Below are positions 10,338 through 22,432 of a stretch of DNA of 64,000 nt, piece after piece. The translations under genes were made by a program, and so were the position numbers. How positions within the stretch are numbered: the stretch's first letter is position 1; every line of letters begins with the position of its first letter. This DNA is from Physella acuta. Lineage: Eukaryota > Mollusca > Gastropoda > Physidae. Location: NCBI RefSeq assembly GCF_028476545.1, contig NW_026732523.1, positions 372,001 through 436,000 of the forward strand, in the 5' to 3' direction. A model generated the notes under the pieces. It was not told the origin of the DNA and made no database searches. It saw nothing but the letters and a program-made list of their open reading frames with translations.

Positions 10338-10390
10338 CCTCCAGTCTTGTTGGTATCTTTAGAAATCATGTCCTCAATTTTATGGTCCTT
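10338..10390 (-). pseudogene. Scrap of Helitron helicase gene
   Basis: 53 bp nearly identical to 4697-4749 of the main gene (a few substitutions), same orientation. It shows that the Helitron 5' region has picked up its own internal sequence. Confidence 0.85.
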
Positions 10391-10588
10391 GGGGCGTAAT
10401 TAAATTAAGCTAATTACGGTCTCTAATTGCTAGTTTTTATGATTGCATCTGAAATTGTTAGGCGAAAGTAGCATGCATGCCAAATTTCAGATCTATAGAG
10501 CAATCAGAAGTGGGCTAATTTTCGATGTCAATTTTAACAACAAACAAACAAATCCACAAACGCGAAGCTGAGTTAAGAAAAACGTGTT
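10391..10588. other. Helitron 5' terminal region
   Basis: Contains AAATTTCAGATC and an aacaaacaaacaaa tract, then GCGAAGCTGAGTTAAG and the terminus. 53225-53332 has the same order of motifs. Confidence 0.6.
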
Positions 10589-10721
10589 AAAAAGCACACA
10601 ATAAAACCCATACGTTGTAGTTTTACTTCATGTATCAAGTCACAGAGAGACAGACAGACGTAAAAAGCCAATTACAAAGTAATAACGATTATAGAAAACA
10701 ACTTTGTTAGAACAAAACATG

Positions 10722-11400
<679 letters not shown>

Positions 11401-11404
11401 TTCT

Positions 11405-11750
11405 GCCCCGGGCGTTTATGTTCGCGTTAGTGTTTTCTTTGTGTTTAGGTGGGTTTGCGTTAGTGGTTGCGTTTTGATTTGGTTCGTTTTTGTTCTTTCT
11501 TTTTTTCGTTTTTGTTTGTGTTTTTTTCTATGGGTTTGTATTTGTGTTTTTGGTTGGTTTTACGTTTGGATTTGGTTTGTTTTCGTTGTTTTTTTTTTGT
11601 GTTGGTATTGGTGTTTGTGGTTGTGGTTGGGTTTGTTGTTAGGTTTTTGTTTTCGTTTGTATTTGTAATTGTGTTAGCGTTATGTTTGCGTTTTGTTGTT
11701 TTGGTTTTGGTTGGTTGTGGTTTGGGTGGGCAATGCCGGGTTTATGATGA
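11405..11750. repeat. T/G-rich low-complexity tract
   Basis: Strongly strand-asymmetric T and G (gtttgtgtttttg-like words). The open frames here are only composition artefacts. Confidence 0.85.
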
Positions 11751-11828
11751 TTACTAAACACACAGGTAATGGTCTTTAACAGAAAGGTTTTTCACAGAAG
11801 CCAGAGCAGGGCCTGGCCGGGACGGCTA

Positions 11829-11973
<145 letters not shown>

Positions 11974-12059
11974 AACAAAATACGAGAATACGAACATAGA
12001 ATACTCATTTCGGGTTTGTTCGAGTTTTAAAACAATATTAAAAACTCTTGGTTTAAAAA

Positions 12060-12820
12060 AAAAATAAAACAAGTACAACAACGCGTCATTTGTGTAAGTG
12101 CTATTGGTCTGTTTAGAAAATCTCTGTTTAATATAGTTCCGTCTTACAATTTGTAACGCCCCTAATGCAGCGAGAGTTATGATTTAAGTAGTACACCTAT
12201 CCCCCTGTGCAGGACACCCAATAAGCTGACCCCTGGTGCTTAGATAGCCACTGGGGTCTCTCGGGGCGCGCAACTAACATTTTAAACAAATGTTAGGTCT
12301 ATGAGTACTCAAAAGCTTACAAAATTTTACAGACGTGGGGATGGTTTCAACTACTTTTCCTAAAGCCGAAACACTCAAGGCAGAGAATTCAAATCATACA
12401 CGTTTACTATCGTATTTGTTTTTAACACAAAAAGAAGTAAACGTACATAAAAACCGAAATAGTACAGTTCTACCAATATAACAAACGAACACTTTACATT
12501 ATAAAATCACAATGGATTGTCGACCCTTAATCAATGCTATAAAGAAGCAAAAGTAGTCTTAATATCTAGCGGCCTCTCGCCAGATGGACTTTGATTTATT
12601 TTCAAAAGAATTTTGCCGACAACTGCGTGTGTTCGATTGTAGGAGAAAGAGGATTCGGGATAGTGTCTATAGAATAAATGTAATCCAACCGCAGCTACAG
12701 TATTCTTTAAAAAAAAAAATCAAGTCAAAAATGCAAGAAAATTATTTTTTTAACTATAAAAAAATTGATTATGGTCGGCTGTGGGCCCCTAAACGGCCTG
12801 CCCCCCCCCCCCCCCCACCC
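12060..12820. other. Inverted-duplication arm, non-coding
   Basis: Matches 41640-42430 in reverse (landmarks gtgcaggacacccaata, ggtctatgagtactc). No gene is seen. 12690-12800 is repeated directly at 13510-13600 (TTATGGTCGGCTxTGGGCCC). Confidence 0.7.
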
Positions 12821-12828
12821 AGTGGCGG

Positions 12829-13623
<795 letters not shown>

Positions 13624-13765
13624 GTATAAATCATCTCCAGTTCGCACCCCAGATACATGAGACATACGAAATAGCGTCCATTAATTTAAATTATCTCTGG
13701 ATATATAGGAGGGGGAGGGGTAGTGTGTTCAGCACAATGCCCAGCCTCTGTTACTTTGCCTAACG

Positions 13766-14026
13766 CTAATCAGTGGAGTGGCGTGGTCTAGCGGCAGAAC
13801 GCACTCTTGACGCCCTGGATGTCCGGGCTTCTTTACTTTTTATTATATTCATGCAAGAAAACGCTGGCTTGTACGAATATGTTGACCCGAAGATCGTCAG
13901 CACTCCAAATGCCAACTTCTTCACCTCACTGTAGCAACCTGCAAGACTATTCCATGCGTCACATTTTAGTGCCTCAACTCGCAGCATATCTTTTAGAGTC
14001 GTCCTTTTGTGCAGCGTAACGTGCAT
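13766..14026 (-). pseudogene. hAT transposase C-terminal fragment
   Basis: The open segment encodes RVEALKCDAWNSLAG then FGSTYSYKPAFSCMNIIKSK, which matches the C-terminal dimerisation region of ZBED5/GTF2IRD2-type hAT transposases (usual form FGSTYxCExxFSxMNxIKSK). It starts inside the original protein, and the BED finger and catalytic core are absent. More decayed transposase-derived sequence extends to about 14400. Near-identical copy, inverted, at 40501-40767. Confidence 0.8.
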
Positions 14027-14450
14027 GTTTTACTGGACCTCCAATTCTCCTAACTTGCTCGTGATTTCCGTGAACTTACCACTCCACAAATGTTTGGTTG
14101 TCAAATCCAGGAACCTCTTCATAACGTTTGAGATCGTAGGGGACTCCGGAAGACCTTTAGAACTGGCCGGTCCGAATTTTCCCTACATCACATCAATCTC
14201 TCTGATAACGGGCTATAAACAACAAAAAACAACAACAACAACAACAATTTCTCTAAAATTAGCGTTACTGTTTAAACGTAAGCACTACACATAACAGCCA
14301 ATTACTAATTAATTAAGAATTTAAAAATTCTCAATGTTTTTGAAAACTTAAGCGAAGCTAGGCAGCATGCCTAGTTCTAATAGAATGGCGAGTGTTTATT
14401 GTTTATATTTATTATTATATCGTTCATTACCGAGTATTGAAGAAAAACGT
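14027..14450 (-). mobile_element. hAT remnant, decayed
   Basis: Continues the transposase remnant upstream on the minus strand (landmarks GTTTGGTTGTCAAATCCAGG, tattattatatcgttcattaccgag). The same landmarks occur at 40130-40500 and 60700-61270, so it is one hAT family. Not functional. Confidence 0.65.
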
Positions 14451-14605
14451 TTTAACAAGTTCTGAAAATAAGATAATTAATAATATGTGTGCATGGAGCC
14501 GATGGTTGTCGACCCTGATACATTACATTTTGCCAAAAAATATTTTTTTAAATACGCCTTTGTTTTTTTTTGTTTTTTTTTAATTATCACATAATTTTTA
14601 ATATC

Positions 14606-14611
14606 TTTATT
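14606..14611 (-). terminator. Poly(A) signal of the PGRMC retrocopy
   Basis: AATAAA on the minus strand, about 25 bp before the A-rich tail. Inherited from the parent mRNA. Confidence 0.8.
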
Positions 14612-15254
14612 CCAGAATGTTTTAGCAACAAAGATAACTTAAATTGATTTATAATTAACATTTTTTGTCACATTTTACAAGTACACGCATTTTAATTTAT
14701 GCAGCAATATTCAATATAAAACTGAATTGAGAAACTATTATCTGTTACACAGTGGTTATTCTGCTTAAAAGCTGATTATTTTTTTTTAAAATTCTGTTAA
14801 ATCCAAACAGCCAATGTATACAAATATTCCATTAAATTTATCAACATATATGTATTATTATGATAATTTATAATTTTAACACCAGTAAATACAATGAAGG
14901 GTGATGTATTGTAAGAAAGTATTGATTAATCAATCTATCCAGACTGACAACTAGTGATTGTTAATACTATCTCTTAGTTGATTAAAAGCTGTAATAAATC
15001 AATCATAAGAGATACTGATAATTGATAAAATAAAAATAATTCTTCAAACATAATCATGGAGAATGTTATGATAAGCATTTAATAATGATGTATAGATTGG
15101 TTTATGTATACAAATGATGTCTGATTTTTACATATCCAGTCATTCAACAAAATTACACCCATGCTTTGTTCTTTTACACACACAAAAATGCATAAACTCT
15201 CCAGCAAAAAAATACTTAAAACAAAAAACCCAGTTAATCACTCTTCTTTTCGGA

Positions 15255-15782
15255 CTCTGTTTTTTCTTCATCTTCTGTATCACTGTATTCTGTGGGTTGT
15301 TACTCTGTTTTTTCTTCATCTTCTGTATCACTGTATTCTGTGGGTTGTTACTCTGTTTTTTCTTCATCTTCTGTATCACTGTATTCTGTGGGTTGTTACT
15401 CTGTTTTTTCTTCATCTTCTGTATCACTGTATTCTGTGGGTTGTTACTCTGTTTTTTCTTTATCTTCTGTATCACTATATTCTGTGGGTTGTTACTCTGT
15501 TTTTTCTTTATCTTCTGTATCACTGTATTCTGTGGGTTGTTACTCTGTTTTTTCTTCATCTTCTGTATCACTGTATTCTGTGGGTTGTTACTCTGTTTTT
15601 TCTTCATCTTCTGTATCACTGTATTCTGTGGGTTGTTACTCTGTTTTTTCTTCATCTTCTGTATCACTGTATTCTGTGGGTTGTTACTCTGTTTTTTCTT
15701 CATCTTCTGTATCACTGTATTCTGTGGGTTGTTACACTGTTTTTTCTTCATCTTCTGTATCACTGTATTCTGTGGTTGTTCT
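15255..15782 (-). repeat. 48-bp minisatellite made from the PGRMC C-terminus
   Basis: Eleven near-identical 48-bp units. In the original frame each unit reads PTEYSDTEDEEKTE, a stop codon, then QP, i.e. the acidic PGRMC tail plus its stop. Being 16 codons long, the array leaves other frames open and creates long false ORFs on both strands. Confidence 0.93.
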
Positions 15783-16325
15783 CCTGGTTTTGAGAGCTTC
15801 CCCACATACACATATTTCTCTTAGAACTGCATTTCCCATTCTCTGATGCTTTCCATCTGTAATGTGTTCAGATCACTGAGATCATCATACTCATTCTTCA
15901 AGGCATCTTCTCCAAGGGAGAAAGTGGCTAAGGCTCTGGAGGCATCATGCCCAGCAAATAAACCATAAGGACCACCTGGGCCGTAGAATCTCTTTCCTCG
16001 AGTGACATCGAAAGCTTTCATATTTACGGCAATGAGTACTCTCCCATCACCACATTTTCCATCATATTCCCGCAGTTGTTCCAATGTGAAGTCTTGTTTT
16101 TTTTTAACGGGGGTAGTTCTGGTTCTGGTGTGGGTGTGGAGTCTGTGGAGCGCCGAATGGAAATAATTTTATAAATCAGAAACCCACAAATTCCTAACAA
16201 TGCTAAATTTATTGGACTTCCAAACAGTTAGAAAACAATCCTAAGAATGAGTCCGCTTTCAGACTTTTCCTCGCCAGACACACTATCCGCCATTTTGAAA
16301 TATTGTTCCAAAAAAAAAATACGCC

Positions 16326-16750
16326 GACCAAGGCCATAAGAAAACACTGTGTTTTCAAACTTCTTGGTATAAATATTACAGCTGGTTGAAACTAGTTACA
16401 TTTGATTATTGGATTAACATTAAAAATTACTGGTAGTTGTAATTAACATTGTGTGATAAATCACCAAATGTTTTAAAGAACTTTTTTAAATTTATTTTTC
16501 TATAATTAAAACTAAAGTCAGTTTACTTGTATTTTGTTTAAAATAATATTAATACTTTTTTCACTTCTTTTTATCTTTTAATTTTATAATTACCTCCCTT
16601 GAAAAAAACGTTGTTTGTTATCTCCCCTGACAAAAAAGTCCCAAGAGCGAGTTACTTTCCAACAAACAAAAGACGACAGCAAACCGCTGTGAAATGTGTT
16701 ACACCTTGGTGCACTCTCGGGACTAACACTAATATGTTTAGTATCATGTG
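16326..16750 (-). mobile_element. LINE 5' body, copy 1
   Basis: Minus-strand copy of the ~380-bp 5' body (landmarks CCCGAGAGTGCACCAAGGTG, CAGCGGTTTGCTGTCGTC, GGGAGGTAATTATAAA). It matches 39603-39985 best (shared tttgttggaaagta variant). The PGRMC retrocopy inserted at its downstream edge. Confidence 0.8.
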
Positions 16751-16754
16751 GGAG

Positions 16755-17035
16755 GGGGGAAGCTGTTTAATGGAATCTAATATGAGGGAGTTGAATGTTT
16801 GGGTGATTTTGTGGGAGAATTTAGTAAGGGATAATTAATTGTGGGGGGATTTACTCTGGGAAAAATTAGTGTGGGAGAATTTAGTGTGGGAGAATTTAGT
16901 GTGAGAGACTTTAGTGTTCGAGAATTTAGTGTGGGAAAATTAAATGTGGGAGAATTTAGTGCGACGGAATTTAGTTTGGGAGAATTCATTCTGGGAGAAT
17001 TTAGTGCGGGAGAATTTAGTGTGGACGAATTTATT
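16755..17035 (-). repeat. 15-bp minisatellite (CACACTAAATTCTCC family)
   Basis: About 18 diverged units, read here as GTGGGAGAATTTAGT, directly upstream of the LINE 5' body. The array resumes at 17675 after the LINE insertion at 17036-17445 and about 230 bp of other G-rich repeat DNA. Confidence 0.9.
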
Positions 17036-17445
17036 TACTTACTTACTTAATCCTCATCACTCCCTGTGGGATATAGGCCAGCAACAAATCTCCGCCATTC
17101 CACTCTGTCACTTTAGTTCATGCCAGGTCTTGCCAGTAGCCTGCACTTCTTCTTCCATCTCTCTCCTCTTTATTCTTAGTGGTCTTCCTCTCTTTCGCTT
17201 TTCAAGCGGGTTCCATGTTGGGGAGTTTTCTTTTGCTCATACGTAGGACATGGCCCAGCCATCTCCTCATTCGAACTTCTGAAACAATGTCGTTTAATCC
17301 TGTCCTTCGCCATATTTCTTTGTTCGGGACTTTGTCGTCCCACTTTATTCTGAGGATACGTTGGAGGGATTTTCTTTCAAAGCCGATGAGTCGGCTCTCT
17401 CCTTTCTTGTTTAGTTTCCATGACTCTGCAGCATAGAGTGGGGGT
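17036..17445 (-). mobile_element. LINE reverse transcriptase C-terminal fragment
   Basis: The minus strand encodes LYAAESWKLNKKGESRLIGF, then RSLQRILRIKWDDKVPN, EIWRRTGLNDIV and RRWLGHVLRM, the region after the fingers-palm of RTE/CR1/I-type LINEs. An in-frame TGA follows NMEPA. The 3' end (GLYPTGSDED) runs into an (AAGT)n/(AAAT)n tail at 17036-17055. It is a 5'-truncated insertion in the minisatellite and is unrelated to the EEP LINE described elsewhere. Confidence 0.8.
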
Positions 17446-17674
17446 GTTAGGTATCAGTAGGGGTGTGTTTGTTTTATGTGGTTTGAGGGGGGATTAGTAG
17501 ACGCATGGTGTGTGTGTGGGTTGGATAAGGGGACGCATTTTGTGTGTTGTGGGATTAGTGGACGTAATTTGTGTGTGGTTGTTCGGGATTAATTCAGGTG
17601 TGGGGATCAGAGTTTCTTCTTAGGCCCCGCCCGCCCCCCCCCCCACCCCTCCCCCCCCCCCACCTTCGCCTGGC
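17446..17674. repeat. Degenerate GTGGGATTAGTGGACGCAT repeats and G/C runs
   Basis: Two to three diverged 29-30-bp units of the family at 18100-18310 and 22970-23230, then poly-C tracts. Confidence 0.7.
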
Positions 17675-17960
17675 GAAGGAAATTCAGTGCGGGAGAATTT
17701 AGTGTGGGAGAGAATTTAGTGCGGGAGAATTTAGTGTGCGATAATTTAGTGTGAGATAATTTAGTGTGGAAGAATTAAGTGTAGGATAATTTAGTTTGGG
17801 ATATTCATTGTGGGATAATTAAGTGCGGCGGAATTTAGTGTGGAAGAATTCATCGTGGGAGAATTTAGTGTGGAAGAGTTAAGTAAGCGATTATTTAGTG
17901 TCGAAGAATTTAATTTGGCAGAATTAATATGGGAAAATTTTGTGTGGGCAAAATTATTGT
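17675..17960 (-). repeat. 15-bp minisatellite, second part
   Basis: Continuation of the GTGGGAGAATTTAGT array with more divergence (units of 15-17 bp). Confidence 0.85.
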
Positions 17961-18059
17961 GTTGTAGTGTAAACAAGGCAAATGATTTGCATTGGTGTGT
18001 TTACAATTATATCAACTGTTGGTGTGAGGGGGTTTAATGTGGGTTAGTTAGTTGAGTAG

Positions 18060-18320
18060 GGGTGTTAGGTATCAGTAGGTGTGTGTTTGTTTGGGGGGGG
18101 GGGGGGAAGGGGGATTAGTGGACGCATGTTGTGTGTGGTGGGATCAGTGGACGCATGTTGTGTGTGGTAGGATTATTGGACGCATGTTGTGTGTGGTGGG
18201 ATTAGTGGACGCATTTTGTGTGTGGTGGGATTAGTGGACGCATTTTGTGTGTGGTGGGATTAGTGGACGAATTTTGTGTGTAGGGTGTGATTAGTGGACG
18301 CATGTTGTGTGTGTGTGTTC
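18060..18320. repeat. ~30-bp minisatellite (GGTGGGATTAGTGGACGCAT)
   Basis: About seven units ending GTTGTGTGT. Same family as 22970-23230, and it lies beside 15-bp arrays as at 27885-27910. Confidence 0.9.
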
Positions 18321-18339
18321 CGGATTAATTAGGTGTGGG

Positions 18340-18800
18340 GATCAGAGAGGCTCCCCCCCCCACACCTTCGCCTACCATGAACGAAATAGAATTTTTTATA
18401 GAAAGTATATACTTTTACCAGTTACCCCCCCCCCCCCACCCCGGGGAAAATTTCTGAAATAAACACAGTGTGATGGACTCTGCTATAATACACAAGAGGA
18501 AAAAGACAGTGTTTCTCCCAGACTTTTTTCTCAGGGGGGGGGGGGGGGGCACTTGATATTTTCTGGGGGTGGGGGTCGGACTCTAGTAATAGTACATTTT
18601 TACAATATAAATTCCATCTCATTCGGGGGGTGGGAGGTGGGGCGGGGGAGAGGCGGTAGAGAAGCATGGAAGAAACTATGGGAAAAAAAGCGCATTTCTT
18701 CTGTCCAGACATCCAGTGTACATTTCTTCAATCTTTCTCGCGGGTCAGAGTTGTTGCCCTTCAGGGTGTGGTCTATAATCAACCTTCGGATCATGTGACT
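18340..18800. repeat. Dispersed repeat D, copy 1 (copy 2 at 23260-23545)
   Basis: Landmarks ccttcgcctacc, tatagaaagtatatactt, gaaataaacacagtgtga and cttcagggtgtgg, same order and strand in both copies. Copy 1 has an extra ~190-bp G-rich insertion. Unknown class; no coding content. Confidence 0.75.
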
Positions 18801-19885
18801 TATTACGTTACTTGTGTAACAGTGCTTTAGCTAGTCCTGTATTTAAGACTAAATAGTAAGGGAAAAAACATGTCTAAAACCCTTTATGTTAACGAGCTTT
18901 TACAAGCGCTAAAACGGGGTGGTGGGTGCAGGGGCGGCGCTACCTATAAGGCGAACTAGGCGGTCGCCTAGGGCGCTGTCCATAGGGGGGGGGGGGGCGC
19001 AAAAATGTTTCTTCCAGACTTTTTTCTCCGGGGGACTTTTAAAAGTTTTGGTAGTGGGTGGTGGTGGGACGGGACACTGTTAAAAGTATATATTTTCTAT
19101 ATAAGATCCATTTCGTCCGGGGGGAGGGGGGCGGCAGAGATGCCTGAAAGAAACTCTGTTTTTAATTCAGTTTATGTAGAAAAAAATTAAATAAGTCTGT
19201 AATTCCAAGTGGCAGTCAACATTCTTTGTTTCGACTGTATATAATTCAGTAATGAGCTCTTTATTAGAAGTCCACATTCTTTATTTCCACTGTACATATT
19301 TCAATAATGAGCTCTTTATATTATTACCTATCACGTTTGCTCCCTTTTTGGGTCGGCGCATAACGCAGGCCGTTTAGGTAGGAAGGGGGGGGGGGGGCGA
19401 AATCCGACAGAAAATTATATTTTTTGTTTGGACCTTGATAGAATAGTAGTTTTGTAAAAACAAAAAAAAAAAATTCGATTGCACTAGTGATTGTTCTACA
19501 GTAAGTAAAACACACTGTTGGGCAGAGAGAAAAAAAAAACTACATAAGGTGTAGTATGAAAAATAGCCAAATCTTTAAACCACTTCCATGACTTATTCTC
19601 TCCTTTTTATACAGTCGAATCGGGGTGCCGATAAAACTATTTAAAATAGTTTGTTTACCAAGCGAATTAAAACTAAAAATTCTTCTCTTAAGAATTACTA
19701 AAATTAAGCATCCTGACGAATGACTAAGCTATAAAAATGAATTAATTCCAAATTACTAGTATAAATAAAAAAAAAAAACGCGGGAATCCATTACACATAT
19801 CAGGTTTCATGGATTCATGGTATTTGACCAATTTGCCAAATCTTCTTCTTCGTCCTTAATTCAGAATATGGTGGAGTTTAAGCGT
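18801..19885. other. Repeat debris, no gene
   Basis: CAGGGGCGGCGCTACC near 18930 followed by a gcctagggcgc word resembles one end of a hAT-type element, but no matching second end was found. 19195-19320 contains a ~60-bp direct duplication (aatgagctctttat). 19525-19800 is a diverged relative of 41110-41360. Confidence 0.5.
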
Positions 19886-20515
19886 TTACTGGCAATGGTT
19901 CGTCCAGTGTAGGGTGGAGGAACAGATTTGACACGCTTGTCTTCTCCCGGCGATAGAGATGAGGATAGTGAGTGATTTGTTTTTGTAGTTTATTTTGATG
20001 TAGTGTGGGATAGTTGAGGGTTTATCAGTGTAGATAGAAAGGCTGCGATTATTATTGTGTGGGATTGTGTTTATGGATGGCCCTTTATTCCTAAATAGGC
20101 GTAGAGCTTGTATGAATGTAGCGTTGTCGGGTTTAGGGAGTGCCCATCTAAAGGTTCCGTTAATTTTGTCGTCTTCATGAAGTGAGAACTGCAATGTATA
20201 TGGACCGTGTGTTTTGCTTGTGTTATGCATTGTGATGACGTCAAGGGCTTGTGAGGAGAAGTACCAGGTGTCAGCTCTGCCATAGTTGAGTAGAAGAATT
20301 TGATGATTGCTGATGAACTGTCTTATTATATAGCCTCGCAGGTTTGGTTGACCTCTTGAAGTGATGAGTACTTGCATAGTTGGTGTTTCAGCTGGATTGG
20401 GGTCTGGGCATTCTTCCTGTGGTAGATCAGGGGTTGTTGTTGTTGACTTGGCTACAGGGGTGGGGCCCAGGATTTCATTGAGCCACCCAAGCCGTAATCA
20501 GGATTTGTCGTGGAC
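19886..20515 (-). mobile_element. LINE ORF1 (CCHC) fragment
   Basis: Encodes LRGYIIRQFISNHQILLLNY, DTWYFSSQALDVITMHN and the zinc knuckle CQICSSTLHWTNHC, homologous to 29342-30451. Ends right after the knuckle, so the C-terminal half is missing. A poly(A)-tailed unit (20520-21180) lies directly upstream on the same strand, as at 28605-29286. Confidence 0.8.
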
Positions 20516-20519
20516 TTAA

Positions 20520-21180
20520 ATAGCAATTTTTTTTTATTTTTATTTGCCGGTTGGCGTTTAATATTGTTCCTTCCACATGTGGATAGGTTGCATGTTAAAA
20601 AATTACAATGTGATACATAGTATAACATTAAAAAGATTTACAATGTCTTAATATTCCTTCTGATTTCTTTGTTCCATGTTTCTTTGATTTCTTTGTTCCG
20701 ATTTCTTGGTTCCGTTTGTTTCTTTTGATTTCTTGATTTTGTTTCCGGTTTGCTATGACATAAAGTACAGGACAATACAACATGATCGCTTCTCTGTTTT
20801 TGACCGTGCTTCTTGTGATTAATACATTCTTGGTTGGGTAGTGGTTGATTCTTAGTTGGTATTTGTAGTTTGAGAATGTCAATGAGAGATGTTCTGTTGT
20901 TGAAAGGGCGAGCTTGTGGCTTGTCGTTGATGGTAGAGTTGATCGAATGGTGTAGAACTTGGAGAGGGTGGTTGAGGTAGTGTCCTTGCGTTGAAGTATG
21001 GTTTTTCCTAGGTTGGTTGAGAGATCGTTCGAAGTGAGTTGCTTTGAAATATTGTTCATTGTGGTTTTGAAGAAGAGTGAAGTTGTGACGTAGTCGAGTG
21101 ATTGAGTTGGGCGAAATGGCGTTGAAGAGTGAAGTTTTGCTGATGTTGCTGAGTCGAGGGTTTTGAGCTAGGTGAAGTAG
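20520..21180 (-). mobile_element. Poly(A)-tailed retroposon 'A-unit', copy 1
   Basis: Minus-strand unit with frame NNISKQLTSNDLS and ending KKSEGILRHCKSF, then a short 3' UTR (caacctatccacatgtgg) and an A-rich tail at 20527-20540. Homologous to 28605-29286. Protein unrecognised: lysine-rich, no known domain, so it may not be coding. Confidence 0.6.
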
Positions 21181-21244
21181 TTGAGGTGGGCGAAGTGAAG
21201 CTGTTGACGATTGTTTATTTTAGGTAAGTTGAGTAGTTGGTCTT

Positions 21245-22033
21245 GAGAGATGGTTAGTTCACTGTATAGAAACACAACTTTAAACAGGATAAACACACTC
21301 ATCAGAGAACAATGAGAATAGGTGCAGTAGAAAGTATACGGACAGCCGCTTGGCACCAGGCCCAGCCCCACAGCCGTGCTATTGACAGCCCCGTGGTAAC
21401 AATTCCATGCTTGCTACTGCAAAGTGCCGACTTTTTCGAAATCTTTGAATGGGGCATGTTATTTTATTTAGAATGCATTTCCCTATCAGTCAGTAATCAT
21501 TAATTTGACCTGCGTGACGTAGTTTTTTTTTACTTATTAGCTTCCTACGGTCGAGCTGGATACAGGACGGTGGGATACGAGTTTACCCTGTGTTGGGTGT
21601 GGTGGAAGATAAGCCTGGTGAGAACCAAAGGACAGAAGTGACCGATACACGGTAATCAAACCGATACCCAAGGACAGTTAGACAGAGTTTGCCGTGTTGA
21701 GGCCTGCCTAGCTTATGCAGACACCTCCTGAGCCGGTGATATCCCTAAAGACAGAAAAAAAAGTTAACAGCTTCTTATTAAGTGGATTTTGATAGTTCTA
21801 TAATTATATTATTTGATTACTAATTTTATTTCTTTGGCGAAACACGTGTGTGTTTTAATATGAATAAATATAATTTCATATTTAAAGCTAATTATTTTAA
21901 ATAACAAATCAAATTTATTTACTAATCCTAATCAATTACCATATATTGAAAAAAAATGTGGCTCTTTAAAAATTGGTAAATTTTGTAAATTGTAACTTTT
22001 GGCTCTTACGTCTCAAAAGGTTGACGACCCCTG
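21245..22033 (+). mobile_element. hAT-derived non-autonomous element, partial
   Basis: Right end AAAAGGTTGACGACCCCTG matches the family TIR (AGGTTGCCGACCCCTG). The interior (gacagccgcttgg-caccaggccca, catcagagaac) is shared with 34353-35192. The left TIR is not found, so the element is truncated. Confidence 0.65.
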
Positions 22034-22059
22034 GGTTAGTTGATTTGCGAGTGCTTGAC

Positions 22060-22432
22060 GGAAGCCACCCACCTAAGATTTCTCCTAGGTGGGTGTCGTC
22101 AGAGTGGTAGTGAAGTTGTTGGGAGCGAGGTAGTTGTGTTTGACGTAGTAGATAAGTCGATTTGCTAGCGATTGTGACAGCCATCCCACCTAAGATTTCA
22201 CTTAGGTGGGTGTCGTCAGGCTGAAAATTTAGAAGATTGAAATGTTAGCCACTCGTATATTTGAAGCCACCCAATACAAGTACTGGGTGACTCATCTCGA
22301 GGGCATGTGCACTTCGAGGGATGTGTGGGAGCAACCCCACAGCGGTCGTTGGCGAGATTTGCGTGAGTTAGAGTAGGACTATTTTGTCTGCATAATAAAC
22401 AAAGCGGTAGAAAACACGGTCGAAACCATGCT
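22060..22432. other. Non-coding DNA with three short hairpins
   Basis: CCACCTAAG/CTTAGGTGG-type inverted repeats at about 22068-22096, 22186-22215 and 22262-22292. No gene is seen. Confidence 0.5.

Larger units (their letters stand above)
2919..10588 (-). mobile_element. Helitron (Helentron/Helitron2-like), whole insertion
   Basis: The bounds come from the uninterrupted paralogous site at about 42805-42815. Left flank CAAATGTAA and right flank AAAAAGCACAC are joined there as CAAATGTAAAAAGCAC. The element therefore sits between T and T (minus strand), with at most two ambiguous bases. On the minus strand its 5' end is AACACGTTTTTCTTAACTC, and this motif recurs internally at 9916-9946. Its 3' end is a 235-bp palindrome. 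Inside are a Rep-helicase gene, a duplicated Rep segment, a duplicated scrap of helicase and a tRNA-His-like sequence. A protease-like domain and TT target choice fit the Helentron/Helitron2 branch rather than canonical A|T Helitrons with CTRR ends. Confidence 0.8.
14559..16316 (-). pseudogene. Processed pseudogene of a PGRMC (cytochrome b5-like) gene
   Basis: PGRMC proteins are ER-membrane, heme-binding b5-fold proteins that partner cytochrome P450s. On the minus strand the copy runs without introns from ATG at 16293 (MADSVSGEEKSESG), through the membrane helix ([17 protein letters not shown]), to the b5 domain ([54 protein letters not shown]) and the usual tail YVYVGKLSKPGEQP. The frame holds a TAA just before the membrane helix, another right after WEMQF, and a one-base loss near 15773. 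A 3' UTR follows to AATAAA (14606-14611) and an A-rich tail (14562-14581). AAATACGCC at 14550-14558 and 16317-16325 is the target-site duplication. So this is a LINE-mediated retrocopy, now dead. The C-terminal repeat is described at 15255-15782. Parent gene not in window. Confidence 0.92.

Noticed and set aside
11441-11757. Trp/Phe/Val-rich frames that look like membrane proteins
   Set aside because: Pure T/G composition bias; hydrophobic by codon content only.
15255-15782. CRISPR-like regular array (also 36-bp array at 55715)
   Set aside because: No unique spacers; whole units repeat, in animal DNA. These are minisatellites.
15140-15824. 236- and 223-codon frames over the 48-bp repeat
   Set aside because: Period divisible by three keeps several frames open; the meaningful frame is that of the PGRMC tail, which contains stops.
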